Shown here piece by piece: positions 1-11,814 of a stretch of 64,000 nt of DNA. The translations under genes were made by a program, and so were the position numbers. The notes beneath the pieces are model-generated. The model did not search any database. It was given only the letters and a program-made list of their open reading frames with translations, and was not told where the DNA came from. Position 1 is the stretch's first letter; every line of letters starts with the position of its first letter. The stretch comes from Brachionus plicatilis (lineage: Eukaryota; Rotifera; Eurotatoria; Ploima; Brachionidae). The DNA lies in NCBI GenBank assembly GCA_010279815.1, contig QEOQ01000640.1, forward strand, positions 2,051,944 to 2,115,943. Reading direction: 5' to 3'.

Positions 1-807
1 AAGCTTTGCTCCATGGTGCCCAGCTTGCAATCGTTTTGAGAGCACTTGGAATGAGTTTAGCCAAAAGTCAGCACAATTAAATATTAAAGTAGGTGCTGCC
101 GATGTCAATGCCAATCCGGTACTTAGCGGACTATTTTCAGTCACTAGTTTACCCACCATTTATCAGTAAAAATAAGATGAAAAATCAAAAAAAAAAAATT
201 CATTAATTTTATTTTCTAGTGTTAAAGATGGTCAATACAGAATTTATAATTCCAATAGAGATTTGAACAGTTTGGTTAAGTTTGTGTCAAGCCAGGAGTG
301 GAAAAGTGTTGACCCATCGAGCTCTTGGTTGGCTCCAAACAGCTTTTTGTAATAATTTCAAATAATTTTATCTAAAATTTAACTAATTTTGAGTGCAGAA
401 TTAAGGCTTTGAGTCTGCTATTCAAGCTGACCATCTATTTCAAAGTAATGCTTTTTTGTCAAAAATTTTTAACTAACACTTCCACTAAAGGATATCTACA
501 CAACATTGACCGAAACCTATGGCTACCCGGTGTGGGTCGTATTGACGATTTTTGTTGTTGTGACAATCTCATTAGGTTTAATTCTCGGAGTACTATTTAT
601 CATCTTGATTGACTTTATTTGTCCGCCAAAGAGAGCTTCAGATGAAGAAATAAAAGAAATAAATGTAAATTTGTTCCTTTTTTGCTAAGCTTTTGTTTAA
701 ACCCGAATTTAAAGGATGATGACGTAGTCTATGACGAAAAAGATGCCAACAAGGAAGCATCTAGTGAAAAGGACTCTAAGACTAAAGAAAATAAAAAGGA
801 TAATTAG
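1..807 (+). CDS. TMX1: TMX1-type thioredoxin-related transmembrane protein (3' part)
   Basis: An ER membrane protein-disulfide oxidoreductase, truncated by the window start. Exons in phase: <1-165, 220-348, 399-444, 491-664, 715-807, with GT...AG introns of 46-54 nt. The first exon reads FAPWCPACNRF, the thioredoxin-fold active site; CPAC is the TMX1 form of the CxxC motif. It is followed by the cis-proline loop LPTIYH, the KDGQYRIYNSNRDL strand and the EWKSVDPSSSW segment, all of which line up with vertebrate TMX1 from memory of the family. Exon 4 encodes one hydrophobic membrane helix (about nt 530-620), then CPPKR and a short charged cytosolic tail ending in TAG. Human TMX1 also has this luminal thioredoxin-TM-acidic tail order. 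The signal peptide and first strands lie upstream of the window. The paralogue TMX4 is the main alternative but usually has CPSC. Confidence 0.93.
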
Positions 808-905
808 AGAGCATTAAAATTTGTTATTCATTTTTAACTCAATTAACGATTTGACAATTTTTTTACAGTATCGCAATCCAACTAAAACTTTTTTTTTAAT
901 TATTT

Positions 906-911
906 AATAAA
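906..911 (+). promoter_or_regulatory. Poly(A) signal of the TMX1-like gene
   Basis: An AATAAA hexamer lies about 100 nt after the TMX1 stop codon and is followed by a TG/T-rich stretch, as expected for a cleavage and polyadenylation signal. Positions 808-1533 otherwise show only A/T runs and no coding signal. Confidence 0.55.
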
Positions 912-1533
912 TATTTTTTGGCTAAAAAGTTGTATTGTTTACTTTATTTGACCAGAAAAAAATAAAACAATTCGAGAAAGATTTTGCAAAATTTTAAATG
1001 ATTAATTTAAAGCAATATGAAGTGATTTTTTCCTTTTTTTTTCAAAGAATTTATTCGTAAAATGGAAATTCAGTTTAAAAGATTGCTAAAGGCATTTTTG
1101 TAGGCAATCGATTTTTATTCCTAAAAAATACCACCAATATAATTTTTTTATTAAGATTAAAATAAGACTTTAAAAAAATTAAACTTTGTTTAAAATATTT
1201 AATCGATATTAAGCGGATTTATTTTTTACTCTTGAATAATTATTCTGATAGATTTAACATTACCCAAAGTCTGAGTTATAGTTATTTAGTATTGGCATTT
1301 CAAATTTTATTCTTTGGTAATCGAATCGACTGTGTATGCAAAATAAAATTTTGGTTTCTATTTACAGAAAAGCTACCATAATGTTGCTTTCGAGCCACTT
1401 GCACTCAAAATTTTGTTTTTTTTTTGTTCTTCTGCTTGACATTATAGAGGCAAAATTTTATATATTTTGGAAATTTAAAAAACCAAGAAGTAAAAATATT
1501 GATTTTAGATAAATTAATAAGGATTTAGTAAAA

Positions 1534-2618
1534 GGATCGAAAATGTGATCAAATCTTCACAAAAATATTTAGCATTTTGATCACAAAATCGATGCTCACC
1601 AGGGACCAGTTGATTTCATAGAAATTTCATAATTTCATGTATTGTTCATTGAATGCTAATATAGAAAGAAAAGTTCAATTTCATTGATGAGATTTTATAG
1701 AATTCATTAAATATAGAAAAAAAAATATAGAAAAAAAAATATAGAAAAAAAAATAAAAGTATTAATTGTCAACAAGTTAATTATTACTTTAATTCTTTAA
1801 CACATGAATCAATTTATCAAAAAATAATTGAAAATTTTTTCTTTTTTAAGATATTTACAATTCTACAATTTCGATATTTCTATCCATTTCTCGCTGAAGA
1901 TGACTTCGATAAAGAGGAACTCATAGTTCTTAATATTCTAACTTGGAAATAAGTTACAAAAAATATTTTCAAGTTAGATTATTTAATTATTAAGCAAAAT
2001 TTAATGGATTAAGCTTTGAAATTTCAATTTTAAAATTTTCTATGAAAAGAACATTTCTATGTGACTATTCTATGAAAAAAATCTTTTCCATTAGGTCTCG
2101 ACAATATGTATTTTTTCTATAAAAAAAATTTCTAAAACAACACTATGCTACTCACCAAATTGGTGATCAGCATTATAAGATAATAAAATCTAAAATGTAT
2201 TTTTGTGATCAATATTTATAATTAAGAAAGAAATATTCGATATCTTGATAAAATATTCGATAGATTTCAAAATCATTAATGTTGTTTTCTCAATTTATGA
2301 ACTTTTTAATCTTTTTCATTTTTTATCATAATTCCGCAAATTGGGCATGGTTCTGGATTTTTAAGCTAAAGCTGAAAATTTTTCACAGATGCTTTTTGAG
2401 TCGTAAGATATATTTAATTACATGGATTTTATTGCATTATAAATTATAAAATATTTTTAAAATATTTTAGAGAGGTATTTTTTGGTGATCAATAGTTTAT
2501 CTTATTCTAATAATAATGATCGTCAATTTTTTGATAAGATCAAAATTTTTACCCAAATCGATATGATACCATTAACCACATTTATTATGAACATTTGATC
2601 ACATTAGCGACATGACCC
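1534..2618. mobile_element. Non-autonomous GG...CC inverted-repeat element, about 1.08 kb
   Basis: The left end (GGATCGAAAATGTGATCAAA) and the reverse complement of the right end (GGGTCATGTCGCTAATGTGA, then TCAAATG) are related inverted repeats. The flanks are tagtaaaa at 1526-1533 and aagtaaaa at 2619-2626, an 8-bp target-site duplication with one mismatch. The TGTGATCAAA/TTTGATCACA motif recurs inside both arms. Three tandem copies of an atatag-poly(A) unit lie near 1711-1755. There is no open frame. A second right-end copy of this family is at about 22790-22890. Confidence 0.7.
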
Positions 2619-2855
2619 AAGTAAAACTGATATGATTTTTTATTTGATAAAAACTACTTAGAAAATTAGCGTGTGATTCATAATGTTCTGCAAAATTTTT
2701 GACCCCTTATAATATATCAACAGATAATCAGAAAAGGTTAAAATATTACATTCTTACTTTCAAGGTCTTCTAGTTTTTTATTTTATGTTTGGCATCAAGT
2801 TAGTAAAATTTTAAAAAGCTGTAGGCAACAAAAACACTCCTGCTGCCTATAAAAA

Positions 2856-3184
2856 AGCAAAATGTAATTTATTGTACATTTTTATATTTTTACATTTTTA
2901 CATTTTTGAGAAAAAAATAAAAATCTCAAAATCAAAAAATCTAAAAAAATTTTCATTCAAGAAAAGTAATAATAAATTCGCAATTACTTAAGAAGCAGTT
3001 TTAGAAAAATATAAATGTAAAAACCAAGGATAATTTTTTGAAAATCCTTTTTAATTAATTGCGAATTTATTATTACTTTTCTTGAATGAAAGTTTTTTTA
3101 GATTTTTTGATTTTGAGATTTTTTTTTCTCTCAAAAATGTAAAAATGTAAAAATACAAAAATGTACAAAAAATTACATTTTGCC
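2856..3184. mobile_element. Palindromic MITE, gcaaaatg family, copy 1
   Basis: The two halves are near-perfect reverse complements: GCAAAATGTAATTTATTGTA with stacked ATTTTTACATTTTTACA on the left and the mirror image on the right. A central loop lies around 2990-3060. It matches the copy at 11187-11520 closely. No clear target-site duplication is left. It has no coding capacity. Confidence 0.8.
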
Positions 3185-3909
3185 ATTAATGCTTGGTGTC
3201 CTCAGCTTATTGTTATTTTTTTGATGTAAAATTAGTAAAATTCAATTTTTTATTAATAAATTCCTATATTAAACATTCTTTTATTAAATTTAATTTTATA
3301 AATACTTTTTTATTAATATTACATTAAAAAGAAAATTTGCACTTACACTGATGCGTTAACGTCATTAAGATTATTAAGTATTAATTTTGTCTCTAAATCC
3401 AAAAAAATTTTCTAGACCAAAAAAACTGAGTTAAAATGTACTGAGATTTTGAGGTCAGCTATTTTTAGATTTAAAAAATTAAATCTATAATTTAGTAAAA
3501 TTAAAAACCTTAAAAAAATAGCTACTCAAAAATATATTATTCGTTAGATTTTTTTAATTAAGAAAAGAAAAAAAGTTGCATAAAATAAAAGTAAATCTGG
3601 GACATTTAAAATGAATTTGTGCTTTTAAAAATTTTGTGACTTGATTATTTAATTTCTAGATTTTATTTAATTTAAACTTTGAAATTTTTGAACATTTTGG
3701 AATGGCTAAATCTAATTACTTACCATCCACCATTTTATAAAGGGTAAATCTTGTCTTCTTTTTTAAAGAAAAAATGAAAAATTTTGTGTATATTAAAGTT
3801 TCAAGTTGCTAATTTTTTAAAAATTTTGAATTTTACTGATTTTTTATCAAAATAATGAGTAAAAGTCAAGGAGAGCGAGCGTAAATTTTTTTTTAAAGAA
3901 ACCAAAATT

Positions 3910-4425
3910 GGCAAATTGAAGTTCATGATCAAATGATAATTTCAAATCAAAATTTTTAGTTTTTGATTCAAATAAAATGGTATTTTTTATCAATTTTTTA
4001 ATAATAAATAACTATACTTTATTAAACATTATTTGTTTAATCTATAATTAAATAGAAAATTATATGAATTTTTGTCTGAAGTAAAAATAAAATCTTAATC
4101 GATATTTTGAAATTTTGCAATACAAAATTTAACATTGTTTCGCCGTAAAATATTTTAATTAATATTAAAATATCATTTAAAGTCATAATTTGGATATCTT
4201 AATGTCGATTTTAAATTTGTCTTTAAAATTTTCAAATAAAGATTTTAGAAGAATCAATTAAAGCTCAATTAGAAAAAAAAGAATTGTTTTTTTTTTAATT
4301 AAAATAATAAACATCTAATGTTTAATTTAAAAAAACTTTAAAAAAATCTAATTTCATCATTTTTATTAAGATTTGAATCAATTAAATTTTGATCATTTGA
4401 TTATGATCATGAACTTCAAGTTGCC
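3910..4425. mobile_element. GGCAAATTGAAG-family inverted-repeat element with 9-bp duplication
   Basis: The ends are GGCAAATTGAAGTTCATGAT and its inverted partner ending CTTCAAGTTGCC. The exact 9-mer accaaaatt flanks both sides (3901-3909 and 4426-4434), showing a genuine transposition event. Related copies lie at 16996, 27151, 31949 and 56603. The interior is A/T-rich with no frame. Confidence 0.85.
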
Positions 4426-4434
4426 ACCAAAATT

Positions 4435-7046
4435 TTAGTTTTAATAGCAAACTAGTGATACAATAAACTGCTTTGTTTAAAGCAATTTTATAATATTTGT
4501 TTATTTATTTTTTCTCGATTATATTGACACGTGTATTCTTCAAGGTCTAAAACTAACATATCTAGTGAAAATTACACTTATTATGACAAATTTTGGTGAA
4601 AACTTAATACTTTCTATTAGCTTCATAAAGAAAAAACATAACTTTATTTGATTCTACTAAAGAAATAAAAAAATTGATTCAAAATAACACTTGTTTCACT
4701 ATTAAAAATAATTGATGTCAGCTCTGTACTCGTTTTTCTTTGGCTTTTATTTTTAGATAGTTCAAGATATTTATAGAAACAAATTTCAACAATCAAATAA
4801 CATTATTAACTGTAACGTCATTAAAAGGCATTTTTCAAAAGCAATTGATAATTTCTAAAATTAAAAAAACGTTATTATTAATAAATTTAATTAAATTTTT
4901 GATGCATGATAAAAAAAGCGTCAAAAGAAGCCTTTTGACAAAATTTTGGTTTTTAATTTGTTTGAAAAAAATGTTGATTGGAAAGTTAAACAGTTTAATT
5001 AATTGAAACTAAATTTCAAAGGGCAAGTTTTATTTTCATAAAAAATTTTGAATTTATGTTTAAAATAAAAATTAGAAAATGTCAAAAAATGAGCTCTAGG
5101 GCACATTTTTAATGAGAACTGAAATCTTTTTAAACAGAAGAATCTAAAAATGAAAAAAGAGATTTTTATCTATACTTTGGATGCAAATCTAAGCAACATA
5201 TTTTGAAAAATTAGAACTCTTTAAAGGTTTTTTTTTAATTTTTAAGGAAATTTTTACTAATATTTTTTAACTTTGACAAATAGAGCAGTTTTGATTTTAA
5301 TTAATTTTAAAAAACTAAAGCTTTTTTTAAATATTCAAAAAGCTTTATTTTGTTTTAAATTGATTTTTAAAAACATAAATATATTAATAAAGATTAATTC
5401 ACTTTTCATTTACGTATTGAATAGGAATAAAAAACAATAAAAAAAATTATTTTTTGTACTTTTAAATTAATTAAATCACGCTGTCTTAGTAAATTCTGAC
5501 GAATAACTGTCTAAATTTTGCCAGTTCATAGATTCAAGCGTATTCCTTGCCGATTGAAATCGATTACACACAATTTTATTAAAACAACACAATTTTATTC
5601 GCAAAAAGTACAAATAAAATTTTTTTTCTTCATAATTCACCATAAATTTAATAACAAAAACAATTTTATTATTTTTTTAAATCACAAAAAAAAAATTTAA
5701 ATTTTTTAAAATCTTTTATTTATTTGTGACTTTAGGATCTTTAAGATTTAAAAAATTATAAATAAAAATCAAGTTACAGTTCAAGGAAAAAATAAGAAAT
5801 TGTGAAAGGCAGCAATTATACAATGGATTCAGGTATTTAATGTATCTGGCACACTTCATCCTTTAAATATCCCTCAGTCAACTTAAAAAGTCGGGAAAAT
5901 ATTTTTTAATTTCGACAATCGTAAAGGTTTTCAAAAAATTTCAGAAAATAATTTTATTTTTTATTAGTAGTGTTCTTAATCAAATATCTGTTAATTCTAA
6001 TTAAAAGGGAATTTTTATTCAATTATAATAAAAAATATTATTTATACATTTTTTTTTAATTTAATTTAATTTTTATTTTATATTTTATTCTGAAGAAGCT
6101 TAAACTCTGTACAGATAAACAAATAAACAAATAATAATAATTAAGTGACAATTTATATTTTTATTGATTGTTTTATAATTAGTGTAAATACTTATTTAAT
6201 ATTTGTGGTATCCAAACTGAATACGCGTTTGAAACTTAGCACTTCTGTCTTCTAGAATAAATTTGTCTTTTAATAATCAATTCACCAAAATTTTTTAAAA
6301 ATCATCAGTTTCAATCACACTTTGAAGAAATTACAGATTATTAATAAATAAAGTCAAAAACAAAGTTCACTAACAAAAATTCTGCTAAAATATAAAAGTT
6401 TTATTAAAAAGTTGATCCTATAGAACTTAATTTTGTCTTATTTCATTTAAAATATTATTTTTTCTATGTATTTTTCCTTATTTTTAACTTTATTTATTTT
6501 TGAATTTTGAATTCTTTTTATTAACATAAAAGAGCTTTAGCTCGCCACAAATAAACATAAATAAAATTTGCCAGAAGCAAAGCGTTTTCGAAAAAACGTG
6601 AAACTCAGGCATTATTCCAGTTTAAGAAAATTTACCTAATAAACTTGTAGATAAAATGAAAGTAGATTGATTACGAATTTGGTAAACCTAAAAACAATTA
6701 GAAGTAACAAATAAATATTGTGGGCAAATAAGTAGATAAATTACATAAAACAAATAAAATTAATTAATTAACTTAATAAAAATTATGAATTATTTATCAT
6801 ATGTTTTCTTTCAAAAGTCTGACAACCAATAGAACAGAATGACTCTGATACCTCTACTCAAAAAGTCGATTTGAGTCAATTAACTTATTAAGATTTTAAT
6901 TTTAATACTAGTAGAGACTTAACTGCTGATTTTTTTTATTTCTTATTTTTTATTCTTTCTTTTCTTAAATGAGCTAAAAGGGAAAGAATATTCTAAAATG
7001 GTTTTTTGGTTAATTTTTTTTTTCTTATACTAACCAAACTAAATCT
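4435..7046. other. Intergenic A/T-rich stretch, no gene seen
   Basis: I found no exon-like segment, RNA gene or clear element ends here. Short frames, for example near 5518-5700, are low-complexity Lys/Phe/Asn translations of A/T runs. Scattered pieces may be decayed repeats. Confidence 0.5.
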
Positions 7047-8265
7047 GTTATTACTAAAACCAGGACCACCTATTTTTTACTAAAAAAAGGACGTATACTT
7101 TAAAGACGAATAAAAAGCCGGACGATAGTCGACTTTCCATGAACTTGTAGTAAATTTTATAAGCTTTCACGCAAGACAATAAGCTAAGCTCTAGGACTTA
7201 CCATTCGGCCTGCATCGGCCTTTAAATACAAAAAATAAAAAAAAATAAAATTAAATACATTTATTTAAAATTAAATTTTAAAATATAATATAATCTTTTG
7301 TTGATTAAATAGTTTTTTTTAATTATTGAAAATGATTATTTTTGTAAATTATAGTTTGCTGAAATATTTTTTTTATTAATGTTTTTTTTATTTTCCAGCC
7401 ATTTTTTCATGAATTTTTTAAATTTTTTTAAAAATTCTTTTTTTAATATTCGGAACAGCGAGTGAAAGAGATAATAGCTTGATAGCAAGCAAAAATAAGA
7501 AAGAATATATTGAAAAACTTGAATTACTTTCTAATTACTTCGACTCTCTTAAAGATAAAGAAAATTTAAAAAGTTTTGGTGATTGGCTTTTGGAGCATAA
7601 GGCTAAAAAAATTTTGAAATTTTTTATTACACAAAATTTAGAATATGAAATTAAGTTAAATAAGTATTATACGACTAATGAAGGTTTTAATAACTCGATT
7701 AAGGAAAGAATTCCAAAAACAAAAAACAATTTGACAGAAATTTTTAGGTTTTTTCGAAGAAATTGCTGATGGTCAAATAAATGCTTGTAAATCAGCAATG
7801 TTTGAAACAGGAGACTATGAAGTTTCGTGTTTATTTAGAAATTGTTCGGTAAAAACGAGTGTTTGGCATCTTTTAGAGACTACTCAAAAAGAAAACAAGT
7901 TTAGAAAATTCATGTAAAAATGGCTGGAAAATAAAAAAAACATTAATAAAAAAAATATTTCAGCAAACTTTAATTTACAAAAATAATCATTTTCAATAAT
8001 TAAAAAAAACCATTTAATCAACAAAAGATTATATTATATTTTAAAATTTAATTTTAAATAAATGTATTTAATTTTATTTTTTTTTATTTTTTGTATTTAA
8101 AGGCCGATGCAGGCCGAATGGTAAGTCCTAGAGCTTAGCTTATTGTCTTGCGTGAAAGCTTATAAAATTCACTGGCAAGTCGGCTATCGTCCGGCTTTTT
8201 ATTCGTCTTTAAAGTATACGTCCTTTTTTTAGTAAACAATAGGTGGTCCGGATTTTAGTAATAAC
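7047..8265 (+). mobile_element. MULE-like element with terminal inverted repeats of about 360 bp
   Basis: The left arm (7047-about 7418) and right arm (about 7904-8265) are reverse complements over roughly 360 bp. Shared landmarks are GGACCACCTATT, AAAGACGAATAAAAAGCCGG, TAGAGCTTAGCTTATTGTCT (right strand) and the inner ATGGCTGGAAAATAAAA. The arms are clearly richer in G+C at their outer ends. The centre encodes a short transposase-like fragment, described separately. No convincing target-site duplication was found at the outer boundary. Long arms and a MULE-like C-terminal peptide suggest a non-autonomous Mutator-like element. Confidence 0.75.
7479..7917 (+). pseudogene. Transposase C-terminal remnant (MULE-like), frameshifted
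   Basis: The frame from 7479 includes FGDWLLEHK and YYTTNEGFNNSIKERIP, and continues after one frameshift in a T-run near 7750 as EEIADGQINACKSA to a TAA at 7915-7917. The TNEGFNNSIK pattern recalls the RTNN-x-ES/GWN block near the end of MULE transposases, where the final helices follow; this is family knowledge, not a database match. The DDE catalytic core is absent, so the element cannot encode a working transposase. The frameshift could be a real mutation or a homopolymer error. Confidence 0.5.
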
Positions 8266-10540
8266 CTTTAAGGCCCATTGAGTAAAGAAATAGTTAGGGG
8301 TAATCAAAATGTTTTGATGTTGAAAGTAATAAACTTAAAAAAATATTTTTTATAATTTGTGTTTCAAGGAACTTAATTTGGAATTTAAGACATTGTGAAA
8401 ATCTAATTGATGAATAAAAAAACTTTTGGCAAGTTTAATTAACAAAAGATTAATTTTGAAGTTATCAGCATTTAAGCTTTTAATATTCAATAAAATTAAT
8501 TTGATGTTTATGTAACAGCAAAATTAGTAAATTTACTCGTCTTTTAGTAAAATTATAAAACAAAAAGAAAAAAATCATGTTTTCATTTTTTAATAGTAAC
8601 ATTTTAGTATTAATTATTTAAAATTGGATGTGGTTTAAAGAAATCACAATAATTGTGTAACTCAAGATTCCATGGAAGCAACTTAAGCCTCAAAAATAAA
8701 TATACTCTGTTATTATTTTATTTAAGTAATTTTCCCAAAAGATTCAATCAAATAGATTAAACCTACAGAGAGAGATGTTTGTTTTTTTATTTTGAAAATT
8801 TACATTGTGTTACAGTAATTTAATAAAATAATAAATCAGAAAATATCTTGAATTTATTTATTTATTTATTTGTTTTTGTTCTACATTTTTACTAATAAAT
8901 CAGTAAACTTACGAATTTATGTGCTTCAGAAATATCAGAGTGAATCATTAAACTCAGCCTTTTTTAAAAGTTTTTGATTATTTATTTAATAATTGAACTT
9001 TTTTAATTATTTATCAAAATAGTATGAAAAATTTAATTTAAAGACGAAAAAAAAAACCCAAATATTAAATAACATTTAGGTTTCATTCAATAAAATTTGC
9101 TTTTAAATAAATTAATAACAAAATCGGATACAATGTTCAATTTTTAAATTGATAGATTTAACATGACAGTATGCTAGCATCGAACCTAAATACTAGATTT
9201 TTTATTTAGTTTAGAATACATAATGTAATTTTTTTATAAAATTTTTCTCAAAATTATTTTATCGTTTTTTCAGCCACATGATAATAATTTTGAAAAGAAA
9301 AAAAATATTTTAACAAAGTGTTTAATAAGTTGATTTCTTGAAACTTTTTATGAGTGATAATGAAGAATTTAGTTAATTTTTTTTATCTTTTCTATTGATT
9401 ATTATAAAAAATAATTTTTCTGTTTGATAATTCTTTGAAAAAAAATCCATTAATTATTCTATGGAACGATATTCTGCCTCGTTTTGAAAGGCATACAATT
9501 TTTTTATTTAAAATGTAGTATGACGTCAAGATTTAGGGTTGCAAAAAGATAGAATCGAAAATATCCAAAATTTGAAAAGCTCAACATTTTCCGGCCCTCT
9601 CTTACATATTGTTAAATTTTTATTTTTCCGAAAGAATTCAATTGTCAAACATTTATGGAGATTTTTTTTCAAATTTTCACCCATTTTTTCATAATTAAAT
9701 TAAAAAACTGTAAATGGGTCTTATATGACAAGGGCCATGACTAATCTGCTGGTAAACCTTGAATTCTGAGTGCGCAATTTGATGGAAAAAATTGAATTAA
9801 GTTGCCATGTAGATGCATGTTGAACAGGTTGGCTTTGATCAAATAGCTTAATTTATTGCAGATAAATTTTTTTATTGATTTTATGGTTCTAGAAAATATG
9901 GAATTTTCGCATTTTGTCGTAGCATCCACATCTAACACAATTGCTTTAAAATTGATACATAAATAAATGATTCGACTTGTAGAGGAAACGATGAGCTGGA
10001 GCCCGATTGTAAGACAATGATAATTTATGAATTAAAGACCTGGATGTTTTGACTATATCATAATTGGCAAATAAAATCTTAGGGCACCCGATTTAAAGCA
10101 TTTTATCTTGCCTAAATTTTGCAAATTTATGCCGATTATTATAAAAATTCATTCGAACAAGAGCACAAAAAATCAATTTCAAGCATTTTTTATTGATTTA
10201 ATTTCAACTGCTGCTGATGATGCCAATGATTTTGCTGCAATAATTGAATACCAGATTTTAAAAAAACATAATAATTACTTTCTCTCTCTCTCTCTCCATC
10301 TCACTCTCTCTTTTTTTTTGTTCAAGTAAAAATGTACAGTGTAATGTTAATTAAAAAAAAGCCGAAACTGCACATTATGATTTTGAACATTGAAAAAAGC
10401 TCGCTCACATTCTTTCATCATTAAATCGACGGGCCCAATATTCGTCTTCATGATTCAGGCTTCTTCTGTCACTTAGACAAAATGAAAGGCCTCGAAATCG
10501 AGTCAAGTCACGGATACAGCAGCTTTTTTTTTTTGTAATA
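8266..10540. other. Intergenic, possible upstream region of RasGRP; no gene seen
   Basis: No coding exon is supported. From about 9720 to 10520 the sequence is less A/T-biased than its surroundings and contains a (TC)n microsatellite, so it may include promoter or 5' untranslated sequence for the gene starting at 11815. That is only an inference from composition and position. Confidence 0.35.
10270..10318. repeat. (TC)n microsatellite
   Basis: An imperfect run of TCTCTC units interrupted by CCATCTCAC is followed by a T-run. It is a simple repeat. Confidence 0.85.
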
Positions 10541-11671
10541 CAGTGGTGATTTGATATAAGAATTTTACCATAATTTACGTTAATTAGCGTAAATTACCGT
10601 GAAGTAACAAAAGCAAAAATTCTCAAATTTACGGTAATTTACGTTAATTATGGTAAATTTTAGTCAAATTACGGAAATTAACGAAAGTAAAAAGAGTCAA
10701 AATTTCCTTAAAAAATCCTTGTTCTCGAAAAGTTAAATTTTACAAATATTTTTATATCTATTTATTTGAAAATTGGATTTTTTTTTTGTAAATTTTCGTA
10801 AAAAATATTTTTTTTTAGCAAAAAATGTAAAATTTGGTTAAATTGAGTTAAATTTTTTTTATTACAAACGAACACAGAAAATGACAAAAATCATCGGACT
10901 CCTAAATCAGTTTAATTTTGTATTCATTTTTTTAAGTCATTTTGAATTTAAGCTGAAAAATTTTTAAGGCATATCTCCGCATTTTTTTGTTAAGTTCTGT
11001 GTTTGTTTGTAATAAAAAATTTAACTCAATTTTTAGATTTTTTTACTTTAAAAAAATAACTATTTAGTACCAAAATTTGCCAAATTTTACAAAAAAAAAT
11101 CCAATATTTCATATAACAAAAAAAAAAAATATAAGTAAAATTTAACAAGAACAAGGATTTTTTTCAGGAAATTATGACACTTTTTGGGCAAAATGTTATT
11201 TATTGTACATTTTTATATTTTTACATTTTTACATTTTTGAGAGAAAAAATAAATATCTCAAAATAAAAAAACTTAAAAAAATTTTCATTAAAAAAAGTAA
11301 AAATAAATTCGCAATTACTTAAAAAGGAGTTTTAGAAAAATTTAAATGTAAAAACCAAGGATAATTTTTTGAAAATCACTTTTAATTAATTGCAAATTTA
11401 TTATTACTTTTCTTGAATTTTTTTGAGTTTTTTTATTTTGAGATTTTTATTTTTTCTCTCAAGTACGTAAAAATGTAAAAATGTAAAAATATAAAAATGT
11501 ACAATGAATAACATTTTGCCCACTTTTTGCTAACTTTTTACTAAAGAAATTTGACTAGAATTTGCGATAAATAACTTAAATTTCCGTAAATTTGTGAGTT
11601 TTTGCTTTTGATATTTTAGGGTAATTAATTGACGTAAATTTTGTTAAAATCTTTTTATCAAATCACCACTG
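10541..11671. mobile_element. Tc1/mariner-like MITE with TA|CAGTGGTG ends
   Basis: The left end TA|CAGTGGTGATTTGATA is matched by the inverted right end TATCAAATCACCACTG|TA, with TA on both flanks. Each arm carries stacked TTACGTTAATT/ACGGTAATTTACG motifs. A different palindromic MITE (11187-11520) has inserted in its right half. There is no frame. The TA duplication and CAGTG terminus are typical of Tc1/mariner-derived MITEs. Confidence 0.8.
11187..11520. mobile_element. Palindromic MITE, gcaaaatg family, copy 2, nested
   Basis: This 334-bp palindrome starts GGCAAAATGTTATTTATTGT and ends with the mirror image. The exact 9-mer cactttttg occurs on both sides (11178-11186 and 11521-11529). It sits inside the TA|CAGTG element at 10541-11671, so it is the younger insertion. 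It is homologous to 2856-3184. Confidence 0.88.
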
Positions 11672-11814
11672 TAAAGATAAAAAAAATTGAAAAAAAAAAA
11701 AAAATTTTTTTTAAAATTTTATTAATTATTATTTAGATTTGAATAATTTGAATAAAGAGTTTAATGTCAAAATACCGCTAGGCAACGACACACAGATCGG
11801 ATTGAACAAGTAAC

